A DNA stretch of 39,795 nt. It comes from Lachnoclostridium sp. UBA903 (GTDB lineage: Bacteria; Bacillota; Clostridia; Lachnospirales; Lachnospiraceae). Positions within the stretch are counted from its first letter, which is position 1, and each line of letters opens with the position of its first letter. Under the pieces are notes generated by a model that was given only the letters and a program-made list of their open reading frames with translations, ran no database searches and had not been told where the DNA came from. The position numbers were made by a program, and so were the translations under genes. The stretch spans positions 46,730 to 86,524 of the forward strand of contig DBEP01000024.1 in assembly GCA_002294045.1 (NCBI GenBank), read 5' to 3'. Positions 30,785 to 37,688 of this stretch are shown here, piece after piece.

Positions 30785-32950
30785 ATGGAATATAAAAAGT
30801 ATCTGGATGATTCATTGTCTTTTGAAGAAAGGGCTGAGGCGCTGGTATCCGAGATGACCCTGGAGGAGAAGGTATACCAGACTCTGCACGGTTCTGCCGA
30901 GATTAAACGTTTGGGGGTGAAGGCATATAATTACTGGAATGAAGCCCTTCATGGAGTTGCAAGAGCCGGTGTTGCCACGGTATTTCCTCAGGCAATCGGT
31001 CTTGCGGCAACCTTTGACGAGGAATTTCTGGAGAAGGTGGCAGACTGTATTTCCACGGAAGGACGTGCCAAATTCAATATGCAGCAGAAATACGGCGATA
31101 CGGATATTTATAAGGGACTGACCTTCTGGTCCCCCAACGTAAATATTTTCCGTGATCCAAGATGGGGAAGGGGCCATGAAACATACGGGGAAGATCCTTA
31201 TCTTACTTCCCGCCTGGGTGTCCGTTTCATTAAGGGCCTCCAGGGAAATGACAAAAAATACATGAAAGCGGCTGCCTGTGCCAAGCATTTTGCAGTCCAT
31301 TCGGGACCGGAGGATCTCCGCCATAGTTTTGACGCAAAGGTATCCGGGAAAGATTTGAATGAAACCTACCTGCCTGCCTTTAAAGCCTGTGTGCAGGAAG
31401 GAAAAGTGGAGGCCGTCATGGGAGCCTATAACCGGACGAACGGAGAACCCTGCTGCGGCAGCAAAACCTTACTGAAGGATATCTTACGGGATAAATGGGG
31501 ATTCCGGGGACATGTTACTTCGGACTGCTGGGCAATAAAAGATTTCCATGAAAATCATATGGTTACGTCTACTCCTGTAGAATCAGTGGCGCTGGCAATG
31601 AATAACGGCTGTGATTTAAACTGCGGCAATATGTTTGTACATTTACTGCAGGCAGTAAGGGACGGCCTGGTGGAGGAAGAAACCATAACCGGGGCGGTGA
31701 CCAGATTATTTACTACCAGGATGAAGCTTGGTTTATTTGATGCGCCGGAGAAGGTACCTTATAACACTATTTCCTATGATATGGTGGACAATAAGGAACA
31801 AAGGGCGCTGAATTTGGAAGCTGCCAAAAAATGTATCGTATTATTGAAGAATGAAAAGGGGCTGCTTCCTTTGGATAAGACGAAACTTAAGACAGTTGGC
31901 GTCGTGGGTCCCAATGCGGATAACCGCAAAGCCCTTATTGGCAATTATGAAGGAACTGCTTCGGAATATGTAACCGTTTTGGAAGGCATCCGGGAGTATT
32001 TAGGTGATGAGGTAACCATCCGTTATTCGGAAGGCTGCCACTTATTCAAGGATAAATTATCCGGACTTTCCACAACCAATGACCGTCTGGCAGAGGTGAA
32101 AGCAGTTGCGGAAGCCTCCGATGTAATCTTAGCCTGTTTTGGTCTGGATTCAGGACTGGAAGGAGAAGAAGGGGACGAGGGTAATGAGTTTGCCAGCGGA
32201 GATAAGCCCAATTTACAGCTTCCGGGCATTCAGGAGGATATTCTGAAAGTACTTTATGAGAGCGGCAAGCCGGTGGTTCTGGTATTGCTTTCGGGAAGTG
32301 CATTGGCAGTATCCTGGGCGGACGAACATATTCCGGCAATTATACAGGCCTGGTATCCGGGAGCGCTGGGAGGCCGCGGCGTAGCGCAGATGCTTTTTGG
32401 TGAATATTCACCGGAAGGCAGGCTTCCGGTTACCTTTTACCGTACTTCGGAGGAGCTTCCCGCATTTACGGATTATAATATGGCAGGCCGTACCTACCGT
32501 TACATGAAGCAGGAGGCGTTATATCCCTTCGGTTACGGATTAAGCTACACGGAATTTGCCTGTGAAGGAGCAAAATTAAGCCGCAGTGTAATTGTACCGG
32601 AGGAAAGCATAGACTGCAGTTTAAAGTTAAAAAATACGGGCAAAATGGACGGAGCGGAAACCGTACAGATCTATGTTAAGGCTCTGGATGTTCAGGGTGC
32701 TCCCAATTACCAGCTGAAAGGCTTCAGGAAGGTATTTTTAAAGGCCGGAGAAGAAGCAGCCGTAAATCTGACTCTTCCGGCCCAAGCCTTTGCTTTATAT
32801 GATGAAGAAGGACAGCTGGTATTGCATGCAGGCAGCTATGAAGTATATATAGGTACCTCACAGCCGGATAAGAGAAGTATCTCCCTGACAGGTAAAACAC
32901 CGGATGCTTTTAAGATAAGCTGCAAGGAAACGGCAGTCCTTGATAAATAA
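30785..32950 (+). CDS. Glycoside hydrolase family 3 beta-glucosidase/beta-xylosidase
   Basis: A 721-residue enzyme with no signal peptide, so it should work inside the cell on imported oligosaccharides. The (alpha/beta)8 domain has YNYWNEALHGVARAG, FWSPNVNIFRDPRWGRGHET, AACAKHFAVHSGPE and GHVTSDCWAI, in which Asp of SDC is the expected nucleophile. The second domain has GPNADNRKALIGNYEG and the acidic segment GLDSGLEGEEGDEGNE, where the acid/base Glu is expected, then GRLPVTFYR and YPFGYGLSYTEF. A fibronectin III-like domain ends the protein. The EALHG segment resembles the beta-xylosidase branch, so xylosides are as likely as glucosides. AAAGGAGG precedes ATG 30785. The neighbouring AraC gene and its sites suggest sugar-induced expression. 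Confidence 0.93.
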   Translation: MEYKKYLDDSLSFEERAEALVSEMTLEEKVYQTLHGSAEIKRLGVKAYNYWNEALHGVARAGVATVFPQAIGLAATFDEEFLEKVADCISTEGRAKFNMQQKYGDTDIYKGLTFWSPNVNIFRDPRWGRGHETYGEDPYLTSRLGVRFIKGLQGNDKKYMKAAACAKHFAVHSGPEDLRHSFDAKVSGKDLNETYLPAFKACVQEGKVEAVMGAYNRTNGEPCCGSKTLLKDILRDKWGFRGHVTSDCWAIKDFHENHMVTSTPVESVALAMNNGCDLNCGNMFVHLLQAVRDGLVEEETITGAVTRLFTTRMKLGLFDAPEKVPYNTISYDMVDNKEQRALNLEAAKKCIVLLKNEKGLLPLDKTKLKTVGVVGPNADNRKALIGNYEGTASEYVTVLEGIREYLGDEVTIRYSEGCHLFKDKLSGLSTTNDRLAEVKAVAEASDVILACFGLDSGLEGEEGDEGNEFASGDKPNLQLPGIQEDILKVLYESGKPVVLVLLSGSALAVSWADEHIPAIIQAWYPGALGGRGVAQMLFGEYSPEGRLPVTFYRTSEELPAFTDYNMAGRTYRYMKQEALYPFGYGLSYTEFACEGAKLSRSVIVPEESIDCSLKLKNTGKMDGAETVQIYVKALDVQGAPNYQLKGFRKVFLKAGEEAAVNLTLPAQAFALYDEEGQLVLHAGSYEVYIGTSQPDKRSISLTGKTPDAFKISCKETAVLDK

Positions 32951-32977
32951 TATAACCCGGGGAAAGTAACCATTAAA

Positions 32978-33026
32978 AACGGCGGAGCGTAATTTGCAGA
33001 TTTATGTGAATACGCTCCGCTGTTTC
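32978..33026 (+). terminator. Terminator after the GH3 gene
   Basis: A 14-bp stem, AACGGCGGAGCGTA (32978-32991) with TACGCTCCGCTGTT (33011-33024), with one G-U pair, followed by TTTCTG. Confidence 0.75.
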
Positions 33027-33068
33027 TGTACTTTGGGACGCTGTTTTATTATAGTATAAATATCTTAG

Positions 33069-33096
33069 TTACAATCCCTTTAATCCATGATACAAT
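33069..33096 (+). promoter_or_regulatory. Promoter of the ComFB-like/SRAP unit
   Basis: TTACAA (33069-33074), a 16-bp spacer and TACAAT (33091-33096) with a TG at 33088-33089, an extended -10 form. No LexA-type box is seen here, unlike before the polymerase gene. Confidence 0.5.
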
Positions 33097-33164
33097 GAAG
33101 ACGGAATAATTGAAGCAACAAGATTTTGACACACAGGATAAAGGCATTTGCAAAGGGGAATTTT

Positions 33165-33434
33165 ATGGAGAAATATCATAATGTCATGGAGACATTGGTA
33201 GAAGATAAACTGAATGAAATATGGAACGCATTGGATTGCTGTAAATGTGAAAAATGCCGGAATGACATTATTGCATGCACACTGAATCAGATGGAGCCGA
33301 AATATGCCGTAACAAACGAAGGCGAATTATATGTACGGCTATGTGAATTATCCGCCGAACATGAATTTGAGATTGTAAAAGCAATCGCCAAATCCGTAAG
33401 GATGGTATCGGAACATCCGAAGCATTATATATAA
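33165..33434 (+). CDS. ComFB-like small protein
   Basis: An 89-residue protein that fits the late-competence ComFB family: NVMETLVEDKLNEIW near the start, a Cys cluster CCKCEKCRNDIIAC and a central LNQMEPKY segment. The Cys spacing (C-C-x-C-x2-C) could bind a metal. In Bacillus comFB lies in the comF operon; in cyanobacteria related proteins bind cyclic dinucleotides. The role here is not known. I chose ATG 33165 because AAAGGGGAA lies directly upstream; the longer frame from 33126 has no such site. The SRAP gene follows after 24 bp, so co-transcription is likely. Confidence 0.72.
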   Translation: MEKYHNVMETLVEDKLNEIWNALDCCKCEKCRNDIIACTLNQMEPKYAVTNEGELYVRLCELSAEHEFEIVKAIAKSVRMVSEHPKHYI

Positions 33435-33458
33435 ATTTAGAAACAGGAGGATGGCAAA

Positions 33459-34022
33459 ATGTGCGGCCGTTATTATGTTGATGATGAGACATCCAGAGAA
33501 ATCCGCAAAATATTGGAACAATTAGACGCAAAATATGAAAACAATAACAGAAAATCCGGAGAAATATTTCCCACCGATAAGGCCCCTATTCTGGCCGCCT
33601 TTCATGATGCCATCGAACCCGAATTATCGGCATGGGGATTTCCGAATTACTATAATAAAGGTGTTATAATCAATGCCAGGGCGGAAACCGCTTTGGATAA
33701 AAAAACTTTTCAGGAAAGCATTTTTAACAGAAGGTGCGTGATACCTTCAAACGGCTTTTACGAGTGGGACAGTGCCAAGAAAAAATTCCTGTTTAAAAGA
33801 AAAGAATCGGATATCCTTTACATGGCAGGGATATATAATTTTTATCAGGAAGAATGCCGCTTTGTTATACTGACAACGCAGGCAAATGAATCCATGGCAG
33901 GCATTCACAACAGAATGCCCGTTGTACTTGACGGAGAAGACACCGAAAAATGGATATTGGATAATAACAGTACAACCAGGATTCTGTATCAGAATCCTCC
34001 TTTGCTGCGCCGAACAAAGTGA
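33459..34022 (+). CDS. SRAP domain protein (YedK/HMCES family), C-terminus changed by a repeat
   Basis: A 187-residue protein of the SOS-response-associated peptidase family. It begins MCGRYY, so Cys2 would become the N-terminal nucleophile that links covalently to abasic sites in single-stranded DNA. Other active-site parts are NARAET, IPSNGFYEWD (Glu) and AGIHNRMPV (His). The last codons (LRRTK, then stop) come from the structured repeat at 34005-34078, which begins inside the gene. From memory, clostridial relatives continue for roughly ten more residues after the PPLL-like segment, so the native tail is probably lost. The catalytic core is intact, so the protein may still work. CAGGAGG precedes ATG 33459. 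Confidence 0.88.
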   Translation: MCGRYYVDDETSREIRKILEQLDAKYENNNRKSGEIFPTDKAPILAAFHDAIEPELSAWGFPNYYNKGVIINARAETALDKKTFQESIFNRRCVIPSNGFYEWDSAKKKFLFKRKESDILYMAGIYNFYQEECRFVILTTQANESMAGIHNRMPVVLDGEDTEKWILDNNSTTRILYQNPPLLRRTK

Positions 34023-34078
34023 GTGCGCATCAACGCCACGGAGTGGCGCATACCATGGGAGCTTAGCGAACATGGTAT
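34005..34078. repeat. Structured interspersed repeat, copy 2, overlapping the SRAP gene end
   Basis: A 74-nt unit with the same three hairpins as 16644-16715: TGCGC..GCGCA around GAACAAAGTGAG; CGCCAC-GGA-GTGGCG; and ATACCATG..CATGGTAT. Relative to copy 1 the middle stem has a paired G-C to A-T swap, and two single-base insertions lie in the last loop. The first 18 bases are translated as the end of the SRAP gene, including its TGA. Confidence 0.78.
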
Positions 34079-34106
34079 AGTCTGTATATCTAACCAGCAA
34101 CTCCCA

Positions 34107-34136
34107 TTAGAAAACGAACATACATTCTGGTAAAAT
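34107..34136 (+). promoter_or_regulatory. SOS-type promoter of the Y-family polymerase gene
   Basis: TTAGAA (34107-34112), an 18-bp spacer and TAAAAT (34131-34136) with a TG at 34128-34129. The spacer holds CGAACATACATTCT (34115-34128), which matches the Gram-positive LexA box CGAACRNRYGTTYG at 12 of 14 positions. LexA bound here would block the polymerase. A second TATAAT lies at 34143-34148. Confidence 0.6.
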
Positions 34137-34195
34137 GCATATTATAATTTTAGGAAGCGTTTTTGTTCCTATAGCATAAAAAGGAGAATGTATGT

Positions 34196-35437
34196 ATGCA
34201 GCCGATTATTTTTCATATTGATGTAAATTCAGCATATTTAAGCTGGGAAGCAGTTTATAGGATTAAGCTGCTGGGAGAAAGGATGGATCTAAGGATGATT
34301 CCGTCGGCAGTGGGAGGAGATGTAAAAAAAAGACATGGTATTATTCTGGCTAAATCCCAGCCTGCCAAAAGGTATAACATTCACACAGGAGAAAGTATCG
34401 GTGAAGCCTGTAAAAAATGTCCGGAACTGGTATTGGTGCCTCCCCATTATGATTTATACGATAAATGTTCCAATGCATTTATGGATATTCTGCGGGAATA
34501 TTCTCCCTGTGTGGAACAGTACAGTATAGATGAAGCCTATTGTGACATGACCGGTACGGAGAATTTATATGAATCCCCGCTGGTAGTGGCCCGCGTTATC
34601 AAGGACCGTATCTGTGATGAGCTGGGGTTTACGGTTAATATCGGTATATCCACCAACAAATTATTGGCCAAGATGGCATCTGATTTAAAAAAGCCCAATA
34701 TGGTCCATACCCTATATCCAGGGGAAATAAAAGAAAAAATGTGGAGACTGCCGGTTTCGGAACTGTTTTATGTAGGAAGGGCCACGACTAAAAAGCTGCA
34801 TACCCTTGGCATTCATACCATAGGAGAATTGGCGGTTACGGATATTTCCATCTTAAAAGCTCATTTTAAAAAATACGGGGAGTTAATTCATGATTTTGCC
34901 AATGGACTGGATACTACCTTTATTATGGAGGAAACTCCGCCCAATAAGGGATACGGCAATTCCACCACCACTCCTTTTGATGTGGATAACGAATGCGCAG
35001 CAAAGATGGTGCTGCTTGCTCTGGCTGAAACAGTGAGTACAAGATTAAGAAAAGATAAGGTATTGGCTTCTGTTGTAGCCATCCATATTGTTGATTTTGA
35101 ATTTCGCCATGCTTCCCATCAATTGACCTTATTTACGGCAACGAATATTACCAATGAAATTTATAAGGCGGCCTGCCGGCTGTTTGATGAGCTATGGGAC
35201 GGGATTCCGCTTCGTCATCTGGGAATCCATACCGGCAGAATAACCGGGGACCAGGGAGTAAGACAGCTGAATCTGTTTGATGCGTGTCAGCCCTATGATA
35301 AGCTTGTCTGTCTGGACAGGGCCGTTGACCGGATACGGAGCCGATATGGTGCGGATGCGGTAAAGCGGGCCGTTTTCATTAAGAGCCCCATTTATCATAT
35401 GAGCGGCGGAATATCGCCGGATAAACGAAAGTACTGA
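34196..35437 (+). CDS. dinB: Y-family DNA polymerase (DNA polymerase IV/DinB-like)
   Basis: A 413-residue translesion polymerase. The first catalytic block is IIFHIDVNSAYLSWEAV (metal-binding Asp), and the second is CVEQYSIDEAYCDMTG (Asp-Glu). GISTNKLLAKMASDLKKPN is the conserved Y-family helix-turn block, and VGRATTKKLHTLGIHTIGEL the thumb helix-hairpin-helix. The little-finger domain follows, and QLNLF near the C-terminus is a sliding-clamp-binding motif. Unlike classical DinB, the first 45 residues carry a WEAVYRIKLLGERMDLR insertion usual for a clostridial subgroup. It copies past damaged bases; the LexA-like box at 34115-34128 suggests SOS control. AAGGAG precedes ATG 34196. The SRAP gene just upstream has a role in DNA damage as well. 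Confidence 0.92.
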   Translation: MQPIIFHIDVNSAYLSWEAVYRIKLLGERMDLRMIPSAVGGDVKKRHGIILAKSQPAKRYNIHTGESIGEACKKCPELVLVPPHYDLYDKCSNAFMDILREYSPCVEQYSIDEAYCDMTGTENLYESPLVVARVIKDRICDELGFTVNIGISTNKLLAKMASDLKKPNMVHTLYPGEIKEKMWRLPVSELFYVGRATTKKLHTLGIHTIGELAVTDISILKAHFKKYGELIHDFANGLDTTFIMEETPPNKGYGNSTTTPFDVDNECAAKMVLLALAETVSTRLRKDKVLASVVAIHIVDFEFRHASHQLTLFTATNITNEIYKAACRLFDELWDGIPLRHLGIHTGRITGDQGVRQLNLFDACQPYDKLVCLDRAVDRIRSRYGADAVKRAVFIKSPIYHMSGGISPDKRKY

Positions 35438-35468
35438 AAGAGCCGGACGCAAGTTCCTTTTAAATAAA

Positions 35469-35499
35469 AAATAAGACGTTCACAAAGAGCGTCTTATTT
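35469..35499. terminator. Bidirectional terminator between dinB and rpsT
   Basis: AAATAAGACG (35469-35478) pairs perfectly with CGTCTTATTT (35490-35499) around an 11-base loop. On the - strand the stem runs into a T-rich tract, so it suits rpsT best; on the + strand it can also stop dinB transcripts. Confidence 0.8.
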
Positions 35500-35566
35500 A
35501 TGTTATAAAATCATATTCATTTATACAGGGCGGAGAGGGTCAGTTTCTTTCCTGCTTATATAATCT

Positions 35567-35830
35567 TTAAGCAATCGTATTAACAGCTTTGCTTAAACGG
35601 GATACTTTTCTTGATGCAGTATTCTTGTGATAAACGCCTTTTGAAGTGGCTTTATCAATTTCAGAAATTGCAGTGATTAAGTTTGTTTTAGCAAGTTCTT
35701 TGTCGCCGGCAGCCACAGCAGCATCCACTTTCTTAATAACAGTCTTAACCTTGGATTTAATCGCTTTGTTTCTTAAAGCCTTAGTTTCATTAACTAAGAT
35801 TCTTTTCTTAGCAGATTTAATGTTAGCCAA
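35567..35830 (-). CDS. rpsT: 30S ribosomal protein S20, TTG start
   Basis: An 87-residue basic protein that begins ANIKSAKKRILVNE after the initiator and matches S20 in length and sequence (KTVIKKVDAAVAAGDKE, GVYHKNTASRKVSRLSKAV). S20 binds 16S rRNA in the body of the small subunit. The start must be the TTG at 35830-35828: GGAGGTG lies 6 bases upstream, and the residues before it do not belong to S20. A UUG start is also used by E. coli rpsT, where it takes part in autoregulation; whether that holds here is unknown. It is monocistronic, with a promoter at 35916-35944 and a terminator at 35469-35499, and divergent from gpr. Confidence 0.95.
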   Translation of the reverse strand: MANIKSAKKRILVNETKALRNKAIKSKVKTVIKKVDAAVAAGDKELAKTNLITAISEIDKATSKGVYHKNTASRKVSRLSKAVNTIA

Positions 35831-35915
35831 ATGATACACCTCCAAATCTTTTTTATTTGAATTATTTGTTTCATTAAATCCGGACACGGACGTTCTAATG
35901 CAAACATACTATTAT

Positions 35916-35944
35916 ATAGTAGTATAAAGCCATTATTCTGTCAA
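35916..35944 (-). promoter_or_regulatory. Promoter of rpsT
   Basis: On the - strand a perfect TTGACA (complement of 35939-35944), a 17-bp spacer and TACTAT (complement of 35916-35921). A TATAAT lies slightly further downstream at a longer distance. The leader is about 80 nt. Confidence 0.6.
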
Positions 35945-36044
35945 TACATATTTTGAAAAAATTTGAAGAAAATATAAGGAAACAGAAATGTATTTATCCT
36001 GATAAAGGAAAAACTTTAAATTTAGAAAGGTATGAATTCAGAGA

Positions 36045-36974
36045 ATGGACAGAGAAATTAACAATAGCAATGCGGTGGGAAAACCGAGGACGGACCTTGC
36101 CCTGGAGGTAAGGGAATCCTTTGAAGAAGATAATGTTGAAATACAGGGCGTGGTATTAAAAGAAGACTATGACAAAAAAAAAGATATACGGGTAACTACG
36201 GTTATTATCAGAGACCAAAAAGGCGCAGATGCTATGGGCAAGCCCATAGGCACTTATATTACCATAGAGGCGCCTAAATTGGAGGAGGAAGATGAGAGCT
36301 TTCATGAACCCATAACGAAGGAAATAGCAAAATATATAAAGCAGCTGGCCGGGGATGTTACTGACCGGGAAATTCTTGTTGCAGGACTTGGCAACCGGGA
36401 AGTCACTCCCGATGCGTTAGGCCCCCAGGTGGTGGATAACCTATTTGTTACAAGGCATTTGATAAAGGAATATGGAAGGGATTTTTCAGAACAGCAGAAA
36501 ACGGGAAATATAAGTGCCATTTCTCCGGGAGTAATGGCCCAGACAGGTATGGAAACCAGCGAAGTATTAAGGGGCATTATCCGGGAAACCATGCCGAAAC
36601 TGGTAATTGTAATTGATGCGCTGGCGGCCAGAAGCGTACACCGTTTGAATAAGACGGTTCAGATAACGGATACCGGTATCAGTCCCGGCTCCGGCGTGGG
36701 CAATAACCGGAAAGCCTTAAATAAGGAAAGCCTTGGAGTGGATGTCATTGCCCTGGGAGTCCCTACGGTTGTGGATGCGGCTACTATTGTAAACGATACC
36801 ATGGAGCAGTTTATGGCCAAACAAGGCTTTGAGGATAAAGAAATCCATCAGTTTATGAATGAATTAAAGGAAGAAATCATGAATAATATGTTTGTGACGC
36901 CTAAAAATATAGACGAATCCATAAAGCGTATCAGCTTTACCATATCGGAAGCACTAAATAAATGTTTTGCTTAA
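36045..36974 (+). CDS. gpr: Germination protease GPR
   Basis: A 309-residue protein equal to the spore protease that degrades small acid-soluble proteins at germination. RTDLALE at residues 15-21 marks the pro-region cleavage zone, where processing normally takes place just before this motif. The catalytic aspartates are visible as Asp123 in TPDALGP and Asp191 in IDALAARS. Other conserved parts are DTGISPGSGVGNNRK and GVPTVVDAATIV. A sigma-F/G-type -10, GGAAAAACTT, is at 36007-36016, but I see no convincing -35. The ribosome binding site is weak (AGAAAGG, distant). gpr beside rpsT and close to spoIIP is a conserved arrangement in spore-formers. Confidence 0.96.
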   Translation: MDREINNSNAVGKPRTDLALEVRESFEEDNVEIQGVVLKEDYDKKKDIRVTTVIIRDQKGADAMGKPIGTYITIEAPKLEEEDESFHEPITKEIAKYIKQLAGDVTDREILVAGLGNREVTPDALGPQVVDNLFVTRHLIKEYGRDFSEQQKTGNISAISPGVMAQTGMETSEVLRGIIRETMPKLVIVIDALAARSVHRLNKTVQITDTGISPGSGVGNNRKALNKESLGVDVIALGVPTVVDAATIVNDTMEQFMAKQGFEDKEIHQFMNELKEEIMNNMFVTPKNIDESIKRISFTISEALNKCFA

Positions 36975-37106
36975 AAATGGAGCAACCCGGTTCGGCACAA
37001 GCATCTGTTCCTTATCAGGATAAAGTACAGTCAGAAGATATTTGATTTCTTCTGCCCAGTCCTGTCTGGTATGGTCTCCCTGACGTTAACGTGACGAAAA
37101 CCTGCG

Positions 37107-37141
37107 GGAACCTCTGTAAATACAAAAATACTACAGGTTCC
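37107..37141. other. Imperfect hairpin downstream of gpr
   Basis: GGAACC (37107-37112) pairs with GGTTCC (37136-37141), and TGTA with TACA inside after a two-base bulge. There is no T-run, so terminator function is uncertain. The rest of 36975-37248 shows no gene. Confidence 0.35.
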
Positions 37142-37248
37142 TCTCCTCACATATTATAACATGACCGGATGCTTTCTTTACTGAACGGTTCTGCAGCCCC
37201 TTTTTTGTTTACCTTCTGCGTCAGCAATTTAAGGGGCTATCTCATTCT

Positions 37249-37482
37249 TTATCGTGGCAAAAATTCATGCTGCCTTAAAAACTCAATCATTGTTTCATTT
37301 TCGTCAGACAGCTTCTTAATATCTTTCCGAATATTAGCCTCTGTATTACGTATTCTTACGTCTAAATTATCAACCTTTAAATCCAAATTATCGATTTTTT
37401 CATAATGTCTATCAAGTTTATAATTCATGACCTTCATTTCTTCTTGCATACTAAGTAATAAATCTTTTAATTCTTTATCCAT
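37249..37482 (-). CDS. Small coiled-coil protein between gpr and spoIIP
   Basis: A 77-residue acidic/basic protein, nearly all helical. Heptads of Ile/Leu (YEKIDNLDLKVDNLDVRIRN) suggest a coiled coil, with a repeated (I/L/V)DNLD unit. It has no signal peptide or membrane span. Two ATGs lie together; the second (37482) is 6 bases after AGGAG and fits better than the first (37485). It has an extended -10 promoter at 37509-37537 and is oriented against gpr and spoIIP. Similar short coiled-coil proteins are annotated as hypothetical in clostridia; I assign no function. Confidence 0.6.
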   Translation of the reverse strand: MDKELKDLLLSMQEEMKVMNYKLDRHYEKIDNLDLKVDNLDVRIRNTEANIRKDIKKLSDENETMIEFLRQHEFLPR

Positions 37483-37508
37483 CATATGCTCCTGCCCAAT
37501 TTTAGTCT

Positions 37509-37537
37509 ATTTTAACATAACTTGTATCAAATTTAAA
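37509..37537 (-). promoter_or_regulatory. Promoter of the small coiled-coil gene
   Basis: On the - strand, TTTAAA (complement of 37532-37537), a 17-bp spacer and TGTTAAAAT, an extended -10 (TAAAAT at 37509-37514). The -35 is weak. Confidence 0.4.
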
Positions 37538-37688
37538 TGGTAAAAAGGTATACTGCTTCGGAATATCGGCACGGCCTGTCTAAAAAATTTTATAAAATAG
37601 TACCGGAAGCGTTATCATAAAGAAAAATAAAGCATATGATAGATTAGGTAAGAGGTACATAACACTTAACTGCAGATGGGAGAATTTT

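Noticed and set aside
35990..36016. Complete sigma-F/G promoter for gpr
   Set aside because: The -10-like GGAAAAACTT fits, but the only -35-like GTATT is about 12 bp away, too close; kept only as a remark at gpr.
37188..37238. AGCCCCTT / AAGGGGCT inverted pair downstream of gpr and next to the coiled-coil gene end
   Set aside because: The loop is very long and no T-run follows on either strand, so I could not support a terminator.
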